Source of the DNA: Phocoena phocoena
Lineage: Eukaryota; Chordata; Mammalia; Artiodactyla; Phocoenidae
Length of the DNA stretch: 64,000 bases
Direction: 5' to 3'
Assembly: GCF_963924675.1 (NCBI RefSeq)
Contig: NC_089235.1
Coordinates: forward strand, 55,701,520 to 55,765,519
Shown: piece by piece, positions 1 through 12,089 of the stretch
Layout: each line of letters starts with the position of its first letter
Numbering within the stretch: position 1 is the stretch's first letter
Position numbers and translations under genes: made by a program
Notes under the pieces: model-generated
Told to the model about the DNA's origin: nothing
Databases searched by the model: none
The model's input: the letters and a program-made list of their open reading frames with translations, nothing else

Positions 1-239
1 TCAAATGTTTTATTAGTTTATTTATAAATTATGTATCCATATCATAAATGCTGTAAAACTGTGTTGAACATGAAATGAAAGGATGAATTTTCAGCCTAGC
101 ATACTTCCTGGTACTAAGTAAACTCAGTAAATGTAGTAAAGAAAGTTCAAAGGAAGATCAAGATATTTCATCTGATTATCCTATGTTAAGTTAGCTTATC
201 TACATTAGACACTAGCTATTTATAAGAATGTATGAAAAT

Positions 240-340
240 AGAATGACTAAGATGTTCAGTTTGATTCAATAAATATTTATTGAGCTCCTGCTCTGAATCA
301 GGTTCTAGCTGATATTTTCAACGTGTAACACAATTAAATC
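240..340 (-). repeat. L2-like 3' fragment
   Basis: The tract with TTCAATAAATATTTATTGAGC followed by a degenerate continuation resembles the antisense 3' end of LINE2. Very old and diverged; boundaries approximate. Confidence 0.5.
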
Positions 341-419
341 ATAATAATAACTATGAGATAGGTATTATTGTAATTTTCTGGTTTAAGAAATAGAATAAAC
401 ATCATATAACATCAAAAGG

Positions 420-655
420 CAAGGTTTTAACTAGACTCCATGGGTTGAAACCCAATTATCCACTATTTATAGGCTCTGTGACTTGTGTAACAAGATAAAA
501 ATTCTTGGGTTCAGTTTCCTTTCTGATAAAATAAATATAATAATGTCAACTTATTTATAGAATGGGAACTAAGGAGTAAATGAAACAATACATGTAAAGG
601 GCTAAAAGCAGTGTGTAGTTGTTTTAATAAATGATAGACCTAGAATCTAAGGGAA
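420..655 (+). repeat. MIR-like SINE fragment
   Basis: Order of diagnostic pieces matches sense MIR: GGCTCTGTGACTTGTGTAAC, then TTCAGTTTCC, then a GTAAAGGGCTAAAAGCAGTG tract and an AATAAATGAT end. Diverged; boundaries approximate. Confidence 0.55.
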
Positions 656-871
656 GGATTTCTGAATCCAAAGCCCCTGTTGTTGTTGTTTTTTAATAAG
701 CATTTACAAATACCAAAAACAGTTACAAAATTTTAAGATGACTTGAGAATAAATGACCTTTTTAAATAATATTACCTCAATATTGCTCTAGCATATGTAG
801 AAAAAAGAAGTGATCAAGCAATTCAATCACCAATGATTGCATATGAAATGTTTAGCGGAGTGTTTACTTAC

Positions 872-1066
872 TTTGGCAATATGGTCTTTCATTTCTCCAA
901 CTCCAAGTACCATTAGGAAGACATTCAATAGAAGCAGGACCTAGTCCGTGATAACCAGGATCACAGCTGAAAACTACCTTGGTTTTGTATTCATAATGGG
1001 AACCATTCACAATTCTCCATCTTCCGTGTTCCAGAGTAAAGGAGTTGATGCTTGGGCATGTAACAA
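872..1066 (-). CDS. CSMD3: CSMD3 exon: sushi 16 (single exon)
   Basis: This 195-nt, phase 1-1 exon encodes VVTCPSINSFTLEHGRWRIV, continues NGSHYEYKTKVVFSCDPGYH and ends ERPYCQ. Its four cysteines are TCPSI, FSCDP, IECLP and PYCQ; NGS and NGT are potential glycosylation sites. The acceptor is TTTTTATATAG and the donor is CCAAA|GTAAGT, a consensus intronic site after an A rather than G. The gene continues beyond the left edge of the window. Confidence 0.94.
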
Positions 1067-2586
1067 CTATATAAAAACCAAAGAGATAAATGCTAATAAG
1101 TCAGTCATGTCTGTTCTACCTCTTAATTATATCTCATGTCTATTCCATTCTTAGTTCACCATTTCCTGAGTTCCTTCACTATTGTGCCATAAAAGCATTT
1201 TTTTTCATGTTAATCTTTCCACTCCTTCAGTTCTATGGTACTGTTGGCAGTTCTGTGAACATGTCATGCTATTTCACACTTGAAAGTCTTTGTACATATT
1301 ATTCTATGCACCTAGAATCCCTATTATTGACTTTTCCATTCTTCCTTTTTTGGATTATCATATCCAAGTTTATTCCTTAGTACAGGAAGACATGAAGTAT
1401 ATTTTAGTGATGAACCAAACCAATAACATTAGTTTGTTAAAATTGTCTGACTTTCTTGAAGCTGATTTAAAAGTATTCTTTTTCCTTTTTTCCCAGCTTT
1501 ACTGAGTTATATTTGACACAAAGTGGATAAAAGGGAATACTTGTACAAGTTGTGAACGTAAACTGGTAAAGCCACTATGGAATACGTACATACAGCAGTA
1601 TGGAGGTTCCTCAAAAATTGAAACTGTAACTATCATATTAATCACCAATCCCACTTCGGGATATATACCCAAAGGAAATGAAATCAAGATCTCAGAGAGA
1701 GATCTACACTCTCATGTTCATTGCAGCATTAGTCACAATAGGCAAGATACAGAAATAACCTACTCTCTTTTCTTTAAAAGTTTTGGAAGGACTATATTTT
1801 GAGGAAATTTGTTTTATGAGAATGATCTTTTTATGCAAGACTTGTGATATAAACTTCAGCTAATTCAAAACTTGCTCAGCATAAGCAGACACATTATTAG
1901 ACACTTATGTTAAGATTGCAAATAATTTAACAGCCCCATTTTAAATGAAATCACAGCTAAGTTGAAATGTTAGTACTAAATAGAAGAAGTAATTGATTTA
2001 TAGAGAAAAATCAAAGACCTTATTTAAAGACTCATTTTCTAATCCTTTTCTACCAAATATTTTATCTGAATTATTTTCTATAACCATTATATAATATTCA
2101 TTTACCTATTACAGTATTGATGGCAGGAATGAGAACTATTCTAAATGTAAGTAACCTGAAGAATTCTGACAAAAGTTGAATATTATGGATCATCTCATTA
2201 GCATCATTTATGTTTATAAAAATCAGTTGAATGTATTAAAATATAATTTTATTAATGTAAACAAAATCTTTTTTCAAAGACCTATGTATTGAAAACACAT
2301 GCTGATTGATGGATGACTTTTTACAAAATAAATAAAACGTTGCTATGTAAAATAAAATGCCACTTTATTTTTTTGACATAAATATTCTGGAGCTTCTGAA
2401 AATGAGTAAAACTGTCCTTATACTGTATTTCAGTTCTTCCTAGTACAAGACAGCTTAATTTACTTCTATTTCCCTCTTAGACATCATTTTAGGGAATGGT
2501 TCTAAAATCTGAAAAATACATAAAATTTCAGATCATATAAGATGCCAGTAGAAACACAAGTGATGAAATTTCCTTAACATACATAC
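1067..2586. other. CSMD3 intron between sushi 15 and sushi 16
   Basis: An AT-rich intron with one old L1 fragment near 1530-1765. I see nothing else beyond short ORFs that match no known protein. Confidence 0.85.
1530..1765 (+). mobile_element. Old L1 fragment (ORF2 3' part)
   Basis: Contains GCAGTATGGAGGTTCCTCAAA, a CAATCCCACTTCGGGATATATACCC block and GTTCATTGCAGCATTAGTCACAATA, the conserved series near the C-terminal end of L1 ORF2. It has many substitutions relative to the younger copies in this window, so it is an ancient insertion. Confidence 0.8.
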
Positions 2587-2772
2587 CAACACAGCGAGGA
2601 GTCTTGTTATGATTGCTCCAAGTTCCATCTGATTGACAGACAGCAGTGGTAAGTTCCTTAGATGACAATCTATATCCATCATTACAAAAATAGGTAACTC
2701 GGGTTCCTACCAAGTAGTCTGTTGTGAGTATTCCTCCATTTGTTGGAGCTTTAGGAATCCCACAGGAAATTG
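2587..2772 (-). CDS. CSMD3: CSMD3 exon: sushi 15 (single exon)
   Basis: This 186-nt, phase 1-1 exon opens AISCGIPKAPTNGGILTTDY, runs through RVTYFCNDGYRLSSKE and ends HNKTPRCV. It has four cysteines (SCGIP, YFCND, AVCQS, PRCV), the tryptophan in GTWSN and an NKT sequon. The acceptor is ATTTATTTTAG and the donor is GTTG|GTATGT. It follows sushi 14 without an intervening CUB, marking entry into the tandem sushi region. Confidence 0.95.
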
Positions 2773-5189
2773 CTAAAATAAATACATACATACAAAACCA
2801 AAGAAACAGAAAAATAATTAGATAAGTCTCATAGGGTATAAAGCATGTAAAACTATTTGGAATTTTATTAATTCCTCTGAAACAATTTCAGAATATCTTC
2901 AGCAAAACCTTTTTTGAACTACAACTTTCTGAATCAATTATTTCAAACTCTGATTGAATGTCTTTTTAAATTGGTGAATCTATACACTATTAAAACTTTA
3001 TTTCTTGGTTTCTTACTTAGTTTCTTGTCAGCATGTGCATGGTTATCAGCATGCACACAGATTATAAGAGAAGGCAAGTTAAGTAAATATAGAGTGTATT
3101 AGTGCTAATACATGTGTGGACCTAGCAAGTTCGGTCAATTCAATTTGACAGTATTAAAGATTATAAAGGTAGTGGTAACCAACACTCATCAGGGTTTCGG
3201 CCAGGAGTAAAACAAATAGATTTATTTTACCTGGAGGCTGGATATTACTTTGTCTTAGGTCCAGCCAAACTCTATGTGCTTGTGCACCTCCCATAGAATA
3301 TCATGTGTACGGATATATTTAATAAATATAGGGCCAGGACTTATCATCTTAAAACCTAGTTTGGATCTTCCTGCATTTCACTGATACGTCTCAGATGTCT
3401 TGGTTTTTATCTACAATAAATCTGATTTACGTAAAAGTTAGTTTTACCATAATGGGATAATTACAGTATAAATTTATATTTCAATAGTTTATTGTATAAA
3501 ATCAGAAAACCTCTAAATTCTGAAATAACTAGTTTTATTGGTTTCATATAAGAGATTCTAAACTTGTAACTATTTTTCTCGTATCAAAAGAAATAATAGA
3601 AAGATACGAGTTTAGTTTGAGTATTTACAAAAGCTGTAAATATTCTGTCTCCATTTCAACCTAAAATTGTTTCTACTTCTCTTATAAAATCTACCACTTA
3701 GGTGTTTAATTTTAATTAATTCATGCAAATTGACTACAAAGTAAAAAAAAAAATCTTAGTAAAACACATATAAAATTCTCAAAGTGGAATAGCAGACTCC
3801 CTACTGGTGAATAGCTTGATCTTTTGTAATTTGATAACCTGCAAATTATAAACAGAAAAGTAGTACTATTGATTTAATAAATTATATAAGCAATCTCATA
3901 TAATTATGTTATTATTCTTGCTATCTAATTATAGACCTCTAAAACAGTGTTGCAAAGGTAAATGGTTCCCTGATGTCTGTTAAAGCAATATTTGTATTTC
4001 CACTTGGGACTTCTGGGTATTTCAATTTGTAATAAACTGTTTCCCCACTGAATCCCCACCAAAGATCATGTATTTACTCATTTTTTAAAAATTAGCTGTA
4101 CATTGTTGGGGTAGAGTAGGTTAAACTTAGAGCAAAGTAACAATGAAATTTAGTTTAAATAATATAGGTTCCATACATGTATTTAGTATATAATGATTGT
4201 ATTTTAGAATTGAAAAAAAGACAACATACTAAAATGATAGGATAAATGTGCCTGTAGATACTATACAATTTAACTTCTTAGCTAAAAAAAAAAGGAAAAC
4301 AAACAGAGTTCAGAAGAACCATCATCACTGAGTGATTGTCAGAAGTTCTCTGCAGAACTCTGAAACAAGCACAAATTAAAAGTGAAACAAAGATGTCCCC
4401 ATACCTGTACTTGGTTTTTATATTAAATGTACTAAATATTAACCTGTTTTAAAAGTGTATAGAGTTATCTTACTATGGTCTGATGGCATTTCCCTAACGG
4501 TTCATCATGTTGAACATTTTTAATGTGTTCATTTGCCAGTTGTATATCTCAAATGTTCACGTATATCTCATGTTGGTAGTGAATGTTGGCTGATATTTTC
4601 CTTTTTATAATAACTAAGAAGACAATAAAAGAAATGTGTTAGAACTTGAAAAAAATAAAGTGAAACAGGGAATACAAAGTGACTGTTTCTGCATAACCCT
4701 GTACAATACTCGATTGTATACAGGGATGATAATGGTTTAATTAGTGATAGGGCAGGGAGTCAATGAATGATTAGTTAATGTGTAGACAAAGAAACAAAAC
4801 ACCTTCTCAAACCGAAATAGAGATAACAGACTAAATTTTCTATCTTGAATTGTGTTCACATTGCGTAACCACAGCTTAAGTAAATATATGTGAGGATGTA
4901 TAAGGAGACTGAAGAGACAAGAAGAATAAAAATAACTGAAGAATGCAAAACAAATTTGGAACAAAACAAAAATTGTGTGAATAGCTCTCCCCAATGACAT
5001 TTAACCCTTTCATTTCAATTAGCTATGCCCAAACACAGGTCATATACAACAAACAATTTTATAAAATAATTAATGTTTTAAAATTGTTTCAGTGAAAATA
5101 AAGGATCAATTTTGGAAATGATTCTTTGAGTTATAAATATTTCATCATGTTACTATGCAAAATATCTTATTTTTCAGCTACATTTTGAT

Positions 5190-6222
5190 TTACCAAAATA
5201 TACAAGCAGCTCATGAAGCTCAATATCAAGAAAACAAACAACCCAATCCAAAAATGGGCAGACGACCTAAACAGACATTTCTCCAAAGAAGATATACAGA
5301 TTGCCAACAAACATATGAAAGTATACTCAACATCACTAATCATTAGAGAAATGCAAATCAAAACTACAATGCGGTATCACCTCACACCAGTAAGAATGGC
5401 CATCATCAAAAAATCTACAAACAATAAATGCTAGAGAGGGTGTGGAGAAAAGGGAACCCTCTTGCACTATTGGCAGGAATGTAAATTGGTGCAGCCACTG
5501 TGGAGAACAGTATGGACATTCTTAAAAAACTAAAAATAGAACTACCATATGGCCCAGCAATCCCACTACTGGTCATATACCCTGAGAAAACCATAATTCA
5601 AAAAGAGTCATGTACCACAATGTTCACTGCAGCACTATTTACAATAGCCAGGACATGAAAGCAACCTAAGTGTCCATCGACAGATGAACAGATAAAGATG
5701 TGGCACATATATACAATGGAATATTGCTCAGCCATAAAGAGAAATGAAATTGAGTTATTTGTAGTGAGGTAGATGGACCTAGAGTCTGTCATACAGAGTG
5801 AAGTAAATCAGAAAGAGAAAAACAAATACTGTATGCTAACACATATATATGGAATCTAAAAAAAAAAAAAAAGATTCCGAAGAACCTAGGGGAAGGACAG
5901 GAATAAAGATGTAGATGTAGAGAATGGACTTGAGGACATAGGGAGGGGGAAGGGTAAGCTGGGACAAAGTGAGAGAGTGGCATGGACATATATACATTAC
6001 CAAATATAAAATAGATAGCTAGTGGGAAGCAGCTGCATGGCACAGGAACATCAGCTAGTAGCTTTGTGTCCACCTAGAGGGGTGGGATAGGGAGGGTGGA
6101 AGGGAGATGCAAAAGGGAGGAGAAATGGGGATATGCATATATGTATAGTTGATTTACTTTGTTAAACAGCAGAAACTAACACACCATTGTAAAGCAATTA
6201 TACTCAAATGAAGATGTTAAAA
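5190..6222 (+). mobile_element. 5'-truncated L1, 3' 1.0 kb
   Basis: Starts in L1 ORF2 at CAAAATATACAAGCAGCTCA and runs through GTGTGGAGAAAAGGGAACCC and the TACAATGGAATATTGCTCAG block into the 3' UTR (GGGTGGGATAGGGAGGGTGG) and an A-rich tail ending GATGTTAAAAAAAATAAC. The ORF2 frame has substitutions and stops. It lies antisense to CSMD3. I could not define a target-site duplication. Confidence 0.9.
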
Positions 6223-7037
6223 AAAATAACCTATTTGTAATTTTAGAAAAATTTCAAATCAAGAACAATTAAAAAATGCTCCATATATAAATGCCATATT
6301 ATATAAAAAAATCAATGAAATTATACTGCTGACACTACAAAGCAATTTCAAAACTTCAGAAAGTTCAGGATAATTTTTTATTTTAACCAACAGTTAATTA
6401 TTTTCACTAAAGGTTTCTCAAAGATTATCTATATATATATAAACAATCCTTAATAACTGAAATTTAATTGTTCAAAGTTCAGTGCATTTAAATGTTTATT
6501 TAAAATCTATATGATTTAGAAGTTATTATATATATTTTAAATTCCTGTGATTCTAAAATTATGAGATCATGATTCTTTCTCAAACCAATTCTGGGAAACC
6601 ATTTAATACTAAAAATGTATGAATACTCCTGCTATTCATTGGTCAAAGGAAAGCAGATGTTTTGCTAGTTTATTAAAATGTATCTATTCTACATGAAGTC
6701 AGTACCTTCAATTATGGTAACCCATTAAGTTTAGGATACATCCCAGAATTCTAGTAAGTAATTAATGTTTCTGGATCAGCAATATAAGGAAACAGTTCTT
6801 TCATTTCTCATTTATTTATACATGCCTATGAAAGCTATATTTTCATGAATTAGAAATTGCAATTTAACAGGTAAAATAAACCATTTTGGGTATCTGGTAA
6901 TACCTATTCTCTGCTCATTTTAACTTGCTGCTGTTTAAATTTTAACTGATATCTTTTATATTTTATTTGTTTTATATAAATTGCCTCCAATAAGTAGATG
7001 ATAGGTAACATCCATTATTTATTAACTGAAAGCATCC

Positions 7038-7632
7038 TTTTTTTTTTTTACATCTTTATTGGAGTATAATTGCTTTACAATGGTGTGTTAGTTTCTGCTT
7101 TATAACAAAGTGAATCAGCTATACATATACATATGTTCCCATATCTCTTCCCGCTTGCATCTCCCTCCCTCGCACCCTCCCTATCCCACCCCTCCAGGCG
7201 GTCACAAAGCACCGAGCTGATCTCCCTGTGCTATGCTGCTGCTTCCCACTAGCTATCTACCTTACGTTTGGTAATGTATATATGTCCATGCCTCTCTCTA
7301 ACTTTGTCACAGCTTTTACCCTCCCCCCTTCCCATATCCTCAAGTCCATTCTCTGGTAGGTCTGTGTCTTTATTCCTGTCTTACCCCTAGGTTCTTCATG
7401 ACATTTTTTTTCTTAAATTCCATATATATGCGTTAGCATACGGTATTTGTCTTTCTCTTTCTGACTTACTTCACTCTGCATGACAGACTCTAGGTGTATC
7501 CACCTCATTACAAATAGCTCAATTTCGTTTCTTTTTATGGCTGAGTAATATTCCATTGTATATATGTGCCACATCTTCTTTATCCATTCATCTGATGATG
7601 GACACTTAGGTTGTTTCCATCTCCGGGCTATT
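7038..7632 (-). mobile_element. 5'-truncated L1 3' end, minus strand
   Basis: Reads as poly(T), then CATCTTTATTGGAGTATAAT, then the reverse complement of the same 3' UTR as the copies at 5190 and 31070, and of the ORF2 end (ATATTCCATTGTATATATGTG). Same strand as CSMD3. Similarity fades after about 7632, where a different sequence follows. Confidence 0.9.
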
Positions 7633-8424
7633 ATGTGAGGGTTCATAGTTGTTATATATGCCTCCACAGGCTGGGTAAAATAAATCAAATATAAATTTAA
7701 ATTTCATATTACAAAATAATGTGATGTTCAAAAATTTTCAGAGTCCAATGACATTACATTTTCTTTATGTTGAACTTGTCTTTATTACTATACCTAGCTA
7801 AGAGACTCAACTACTCTTTAAAAACAAGACCTAGTCCAAAGCTCTAAAATGTGCCATTTGTTGACTTGTCATTTTTTTGCTATAGCCGGATACAATGCTC
7901 AGAGAGTGCCTTGCTTTTTAACAAAATAAAATGGAAATGAAAGACATCTCTGTTGAGTTACCTAAACAGTGAAGAAAAAATGTGGTAATTGGCTACATTT
8001 TCCTCTTTTAAATTTGTTGCACTGAGAGCACATTTTTGCATACTTGAGAGTGAACATCATCAGTGACCTTGCCTACTCTTATCCCCTCTTTTCTCTCTGC
8101 AGACTCCACACTAACACACACTCCAGCTCTGGGTCATTCATTTTCTGACAGCAAAGTGACGGGAATGGTAGATGCATGAGTAAAGTATGCATATAAGTGG
8201 ATAGAGTAAAGGTATAAATCACGTAACAACAAATGAAGAATTATAAGACAATGTGTCTCAAGCTCCTCAAATTTATCAGTCTGTGTTTTTCAGCCTTATT
8301 TTCCTTAGAGGTATCTATAATATGGTTCTGCATATTTATAATTTTGGAAGTTTCAGCAATCCAAATAAAAGTTAAACGGGGTTAATCTTTTATTAATGTG
8401 CCATTTCTGGTTAATATACTTCAC

Positions 8425-8613
8425 CTTGACAAGCAGGGACCGGTGCATCCCATGTATGATACCCATAGGAAGACTTTCTGCACACAGCACTGCTTTTCCC
8501 AACAAGTCGGAATCCTCGATCACAGGCCCAGCGGACCACACTATTAAGCTGTCCACCTGTCTGACTGATAATGTATCCATGAGGTGGGGATTCTGGTGTA
8601 CTACAGTAGAAAG
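8425..8613 (-). CDS. CSMD3: CSMD3 exon: sushi 14 (single exon)
   Basis: This 189-nt, phase 1-1 exon encodes a complete sushi domain. It starts [20 protein letters not shown] and ends [11 protein letters not shown]. Four cysteines (FYCST, WACDR, AVCRK, PACQ) and the late tryptophan are present. The acceptor is TCTTTTAAAAAG, a purine-rich 3' end, and the donor is CAAG|GTGAAG. It directly follows CUB 14 and completes the last CUB-sushi pair. Confidence 0.95.
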
Positions 8614-10652
8614 CTTTTTAAAAGAAAAAAATAAAAATCATATAAAATTAATGAATCAGAAACTCTTTACAATCTAGAGTTATAAAAACCTTAAAGTAAA
8701 TACTAGTTCATAAAAATTGGCCAATTCAATTGCCATCTATGTGAGTTTTACTTCATATGGACATATATTATTTTCCATCCACCTGACAATCTAGTGACAT
8801 AACTTTTAGGAGACATAACTATTTCTGGGCTTTCTTCTGATTCTTATTATCACTGGAGATGTCTCCTAATTGAAATACATTATACCTTCTTAATACCCTG
8901 GAGGTTCAAAAGCCCTACAAATAGTTTATTGAATTTTGGAACTGGTATTTCCTGTCATCTGAAGGGCCTAAATGCCACAGTTTAGTAGCAATATTTTAGA
9001 GCATGTTGTTTACATGTCACTTTGAAATTACCTGCAGACACCTATGTCATGTTAGTTCATGCATTTCATTTTGGTGGATGTCTAAAATAGTCCCTCCACA
9101 TTCCATAATCCTCTCTTCCAGTTTATTAAAGAGTTTCCATGCTGCCAAGAGTGCTTATATATGGTGATAAAAAATGCCAATAAAATAAAACTTCTTTCAT
9201 CTCCTGAAGTCTAGAATGTCAAAAGATAACGTGAAATGGCTTTTTCATATATATGTACTTTTGAGACTATTCAGCATGGCAGGATCCATTTACCCTTTGA
9301 AACTGAAACTTCAATGTATTCATCTGAGAAAAAAATGAGGCTTTAGGGGTAAATAGTAAGAAACAGATTGGACTTAGAATATATATGTCATAACCTGTCA
9401 TTTTCTAAAGGAAAAATTTATATTCAATATGTCAAGCTGTTCTTGGGGCCAAAAATGATGTTTTCATTACATTTATATCTAACTTTGTCATGAATATCAA
9501 CATAAATAAGGATTAGTCTTTAATATAGTGAACTTATGCTTATAACTGTTGGATTTGAATGATTTCCCTTTAAGTTATTATGGTTATTAAAAATATAATT
9601 TAACATTCTGACTTTTTAAATACAGTCTGGCACAACTTTAATAAAAAGACATTTACAAAGTTCACATTCAAATATGAAAAACCTCAAGAATGACTTGGGC
9701 GTATGTTTAAATTTTTAAACATTTCTCCTTTGCATGCCTAATAACATTTTTCAAATTTAATAGATATCTATTATAGGATAAAACTTGTAAACATGCTATA
9801 ATGTCAGTGACGAGTTACTTCTAATATGTAAAAGACAAATTGTTGATAAAGGCAAATTATCACCTTATAGTTTTAAAATCAAAGTAGACAAAAATGGTAT
9901 TTGCACATAACATACATATATGCAAATTTATATAAATGAGTAAAATTCATGAGTTTATCTTTACAACTGGAATTCAAAATTTTATTTAAGTCCATGTCTA
10001 CAATTGTTGTGTCAGAATAATCTATAAAATATTTAAGAAAGTAATTTTCAGTAGAATTGATTAGCAATGACCCATACCTTGGGGAGACATGGTCTGAACA
10101 CTGGAGAGATAGAGATGGTTGATTGGGTCTGAAGTATTCTGTTATTGAGCACATACCTATGGCATCTGACATGATTTAGGATGGCAATAAAGAGAAGGGA
10201 TATAATCTTTGCATAATGGAAAACTATGTACACTTAACAAGAAAATTACTGTCTCAGTATTAGTAGACCTTATAAACAAGAAGGCATACAGGAAAAGCTA
10301 TTTCATCTTGATAATAAGAAGGATTTTCAGCCTACATCTTTCTAGATATTACTCAATGAAAAGCAATGATGACAAAACATTTTTTTTAAAACTAAATGTT
10401 TCTAAGTGATGTGTTCATCATTTTCTCTTTTAAAATTTAATATATTTTAGCAAGTATCATAAATAGGTGGGCAAGAGTGAAGACAAAAATTTTTTCTACT
10501 GCATGTTTATCTTTTGTTTAAACTTCTCATTTAAAGGAGTTATATATATTAAGTAGATCAGATACAACTGAGCAACACTATTAACATTTTGTGAGAGTTC
10601 AAGGGAAATTTCTGCTGGGAAATAAAGCACTTAAAATATCAGAGTTTAATTT

Positions 10653-10962
10653 TTTTTTTTGGCTGGAAATTTTTTTAAATTATTTATTTATTTATTTTTG
10701 GCTGCACTGGGTCTTCGTTGCTGCGCGTGGGCTTTCTCTAGTTGTGGCGAGTCGGGGCTACTCTTCGTTGCTGTGTGTGGGCTTCTCACTGCAGTGGCTT
10801 CTCTTGTTGCGGAGCACGGGCTCTAGTTGCATGGGCTTCAGTAATCGTGGCACGTGGGCTCAGTAGTTGTGGTGCACAGGCTTATTTGCTCCATGGCATG
10901 TGGGATCTTGGACCCCTGCATTGGCAGGTGGATTCTTAACCATTACGGCACCAGGGAAGCCC
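10653..10962 (-). mobile_element. CHR-type SINE, long form, minus strand
   Basis: Reverse complement starts GGGGCTTCCCTGGTGCCGTA and carries the tRNA-derived head followed by the longer body (GAAGCCACTGCAGTGAGAAG) and an (AAATA)n-like tail. It is flanked by CAGAGTTTAATTT at 10640-10652 and 10963-10975, a 13-bp target-site duplication. It is sense-oriented to CSMD3, unlike the four short-form copies. Confidence 0.93.
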
Positions 10963-11054
10963 CAGAGTTTAATTTATAATTAACTTAGATAAGTCATAAA
11001 TAACTTAAGTCCTTTTAATCATTTCGAAATTATATGAAAGACAGAGCATTATTA

Positions 11055-11130
11055 TCATTACAATGAGGAAACTGAGGCATAGAGATGTTACATAAATTGC
11101 TCAAGAAACATCAATGGAAGAAATATGATT
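11055..11130 (-). repeat. MIR-like fragment
   Basis: GAGGAAACTGAGGCATAGAG followed by TTACATAAATTGCTCAAG is the antisense MIR core. Short and diverged. Confidence 0.6.
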
Positions 11131-11233
11131 TAAATTCATACCTAATTAAATAGTGTATGTGTCATTGCTCTTTAATCACAACCATACTGAGGATGTAGGT
11201 GAGATCTGTACTGAAGTTATAAATATCACATAC

Positions 11234-11380
11234 CTATATATCTTATCCGGAAGCCTTTTTTGTTATTGCCATGATCTGCTGACCATTGAAGAAATACTTC
11301 ATGACCATTGCTTGTTATATTAAAAGCAGATGAATAATCCCCACTGAGTGAAACAAGCACTGGACTTTGAATATTTGGTC
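11234..11380 (-). CDS. CSMD3: CSMD3 exon: CUB 14, second part
   Basis: This 147-nt, phase 1-1 exon encodes PNIQSPVLVSLSGDYSSAFN through KKGFRIRYI. It contains an NIT sequon and an SADHG motif at the position where other CUBs have HSDY or HSDF, and no cysteine. The acceptor is CTTTCTGAAG and the donor is ATAG|GTATGT. The 377-nt intron that separates it from the first half of the domain is the shortest in the window. Confidence 0.95.
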
Positions 11381-11757
11381 CTTCAGAAAGAAAATAATAC
11401 AATTTAGGTGTAACTGAATAATTCATCTTTAGTATTTTATATATTTAGAATAGTATTAAATATGGTGAAATTAATCCAGAACCAATTTACTTCATCAATA
11501 ATAACTTAAAACATAACATAAAATGTTTGTTTAAACATTTTAATTCCATAGCTAAAGCAGCTACAATTTATAACATAATAATCAAGCTAACTACAATTTT
11601 CATATGGTATATAGGTAAGTTTGATGTTGATACTTCTAAAAATACTCATAAGATAAAATAAAATCATATAAGCAGTGTTTCTACTGAAGGTCTGAAAGTA
11701 TAATTAGAGTAGTTGAATTGAATTTATGAATATTCAGTAAATATAACCCATAGTTAC
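11381..11757. other. CSMD3 intron inside CUB 14 (377 nt)
   Basis: A short AT-rich intron. Nothing recognisable besides its splice sites. Confidence 0.9.
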
Positions 11758-11946
11758 CATCATACACCTGAAGAACATCAAATTCCTTTTCTGTCTGGAA
11801 GAATTCTACAAACATGCTAATATTATATCCTTTTTCCACAGAAATGCTCCAAGCACACATTTGAAGATTTGGGTAACTGTCAGGATATCCAGGGCTCAAT
11901 ATGACTCCCGTAGAATCCAGGCGTAATTCATTGGCAGGACAGACCA
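11758..11946 (-). CDS. CSMD3: CSMD3 exon: CUB 14, first part
   Basis: This 189-nt, phase 1-1 exon begins VVCPANELRLDSTGVILSPG and continues YPDSYPNLQMCAWSISVEKG to FDVLQVYDG. The two CUB cysteines are VCPAN and MCAWS. An NIS sequon is present, as is the acidic TEKEFDVLQVYDG segment. The acceptor is TTTTTTGACAG and the donor is GATG|GTAACT. The reading frame stays open upstream into the intron, but the AG fits the phase and the family length. I infer it to be the last CUB of the protein because two sushi domains follow it back to back. Confidence 0.94.
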
Positions 11947-11992
11947 CTGTCAAAAAATATATACCATTAGATGATGCTAGTGTTTTAGACCT

Positions 11993-12089
11993 AAGTGAAA
12001 GTTGCATTTTAAATACTGAAAGTTGCATTTTAAAGTTGCATTTCAATACTTTAATTGAAATGTATTTAAGTGAAAATTGCATTAAATAC
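11993..12089. repeat. Short degenerate tandem repeat around GTTGCATTT
   Basis: TGAAAGTTGCATTTTAAA occurs exactly at 11996-12013 and 12017-12034 (period 21). A partial AAAGTTGCATTT follows at 12032-12043, and TGAAAATTGCATTAAATAC at 12071-12089. It lies 47 to 143 nt upstream of the CUB 14 acceptor on the gene strand. Confidence 0.85.

Larger units (their letters stand above)
1..871. other. CSMD3 intron downstream of sushi 16 (partial)
   Basis: No coding signal. It holds an L2-like tract near 240-340 and a MIR-like fragment near 420-650. The intron continues beyond the left edge. Confidence 0.85.
2773..8424. other. CSMD3 intron between sushi 14 and sushi 15 (5.7 kb)
   Basis: Contains two 5'-truncated L1 elements in opposite orientation (about 5190-6222 plus, 7038-7632 minus). 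The stretches 2773-5185, 6223-7037 and 7633-8424 are AT-rich unique-looking sequence in which I see no gene or clear repeat. Confidence 0.8.
8614..11233. other. CSMD3 intron between CUB 14 and sushi 14
   Basis: Contains one minus-strand SINE (10653-10962) and a short MIR-like fragment near 11055-11130. The stretch 8614-10639 shows nothing recognisable. Confidence 0.8.

Noticed and set aside
8396..8677. Plus-strand open frame of 93 codons
   Set aside because: It is the antisense shadow of the sushi 14 exon.
10591..10939. Open frames across 10591-10939 with a hydrophobic look
   Set aside because: They translate the reverse strand of a SINE.
11681..12082. Open frame with Met far upstream of CUB 14
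   Set aside because: The extra residues before VVCPAN are intronic; the AG acceptor at 11947-11948 and phase agreement define the exon start.
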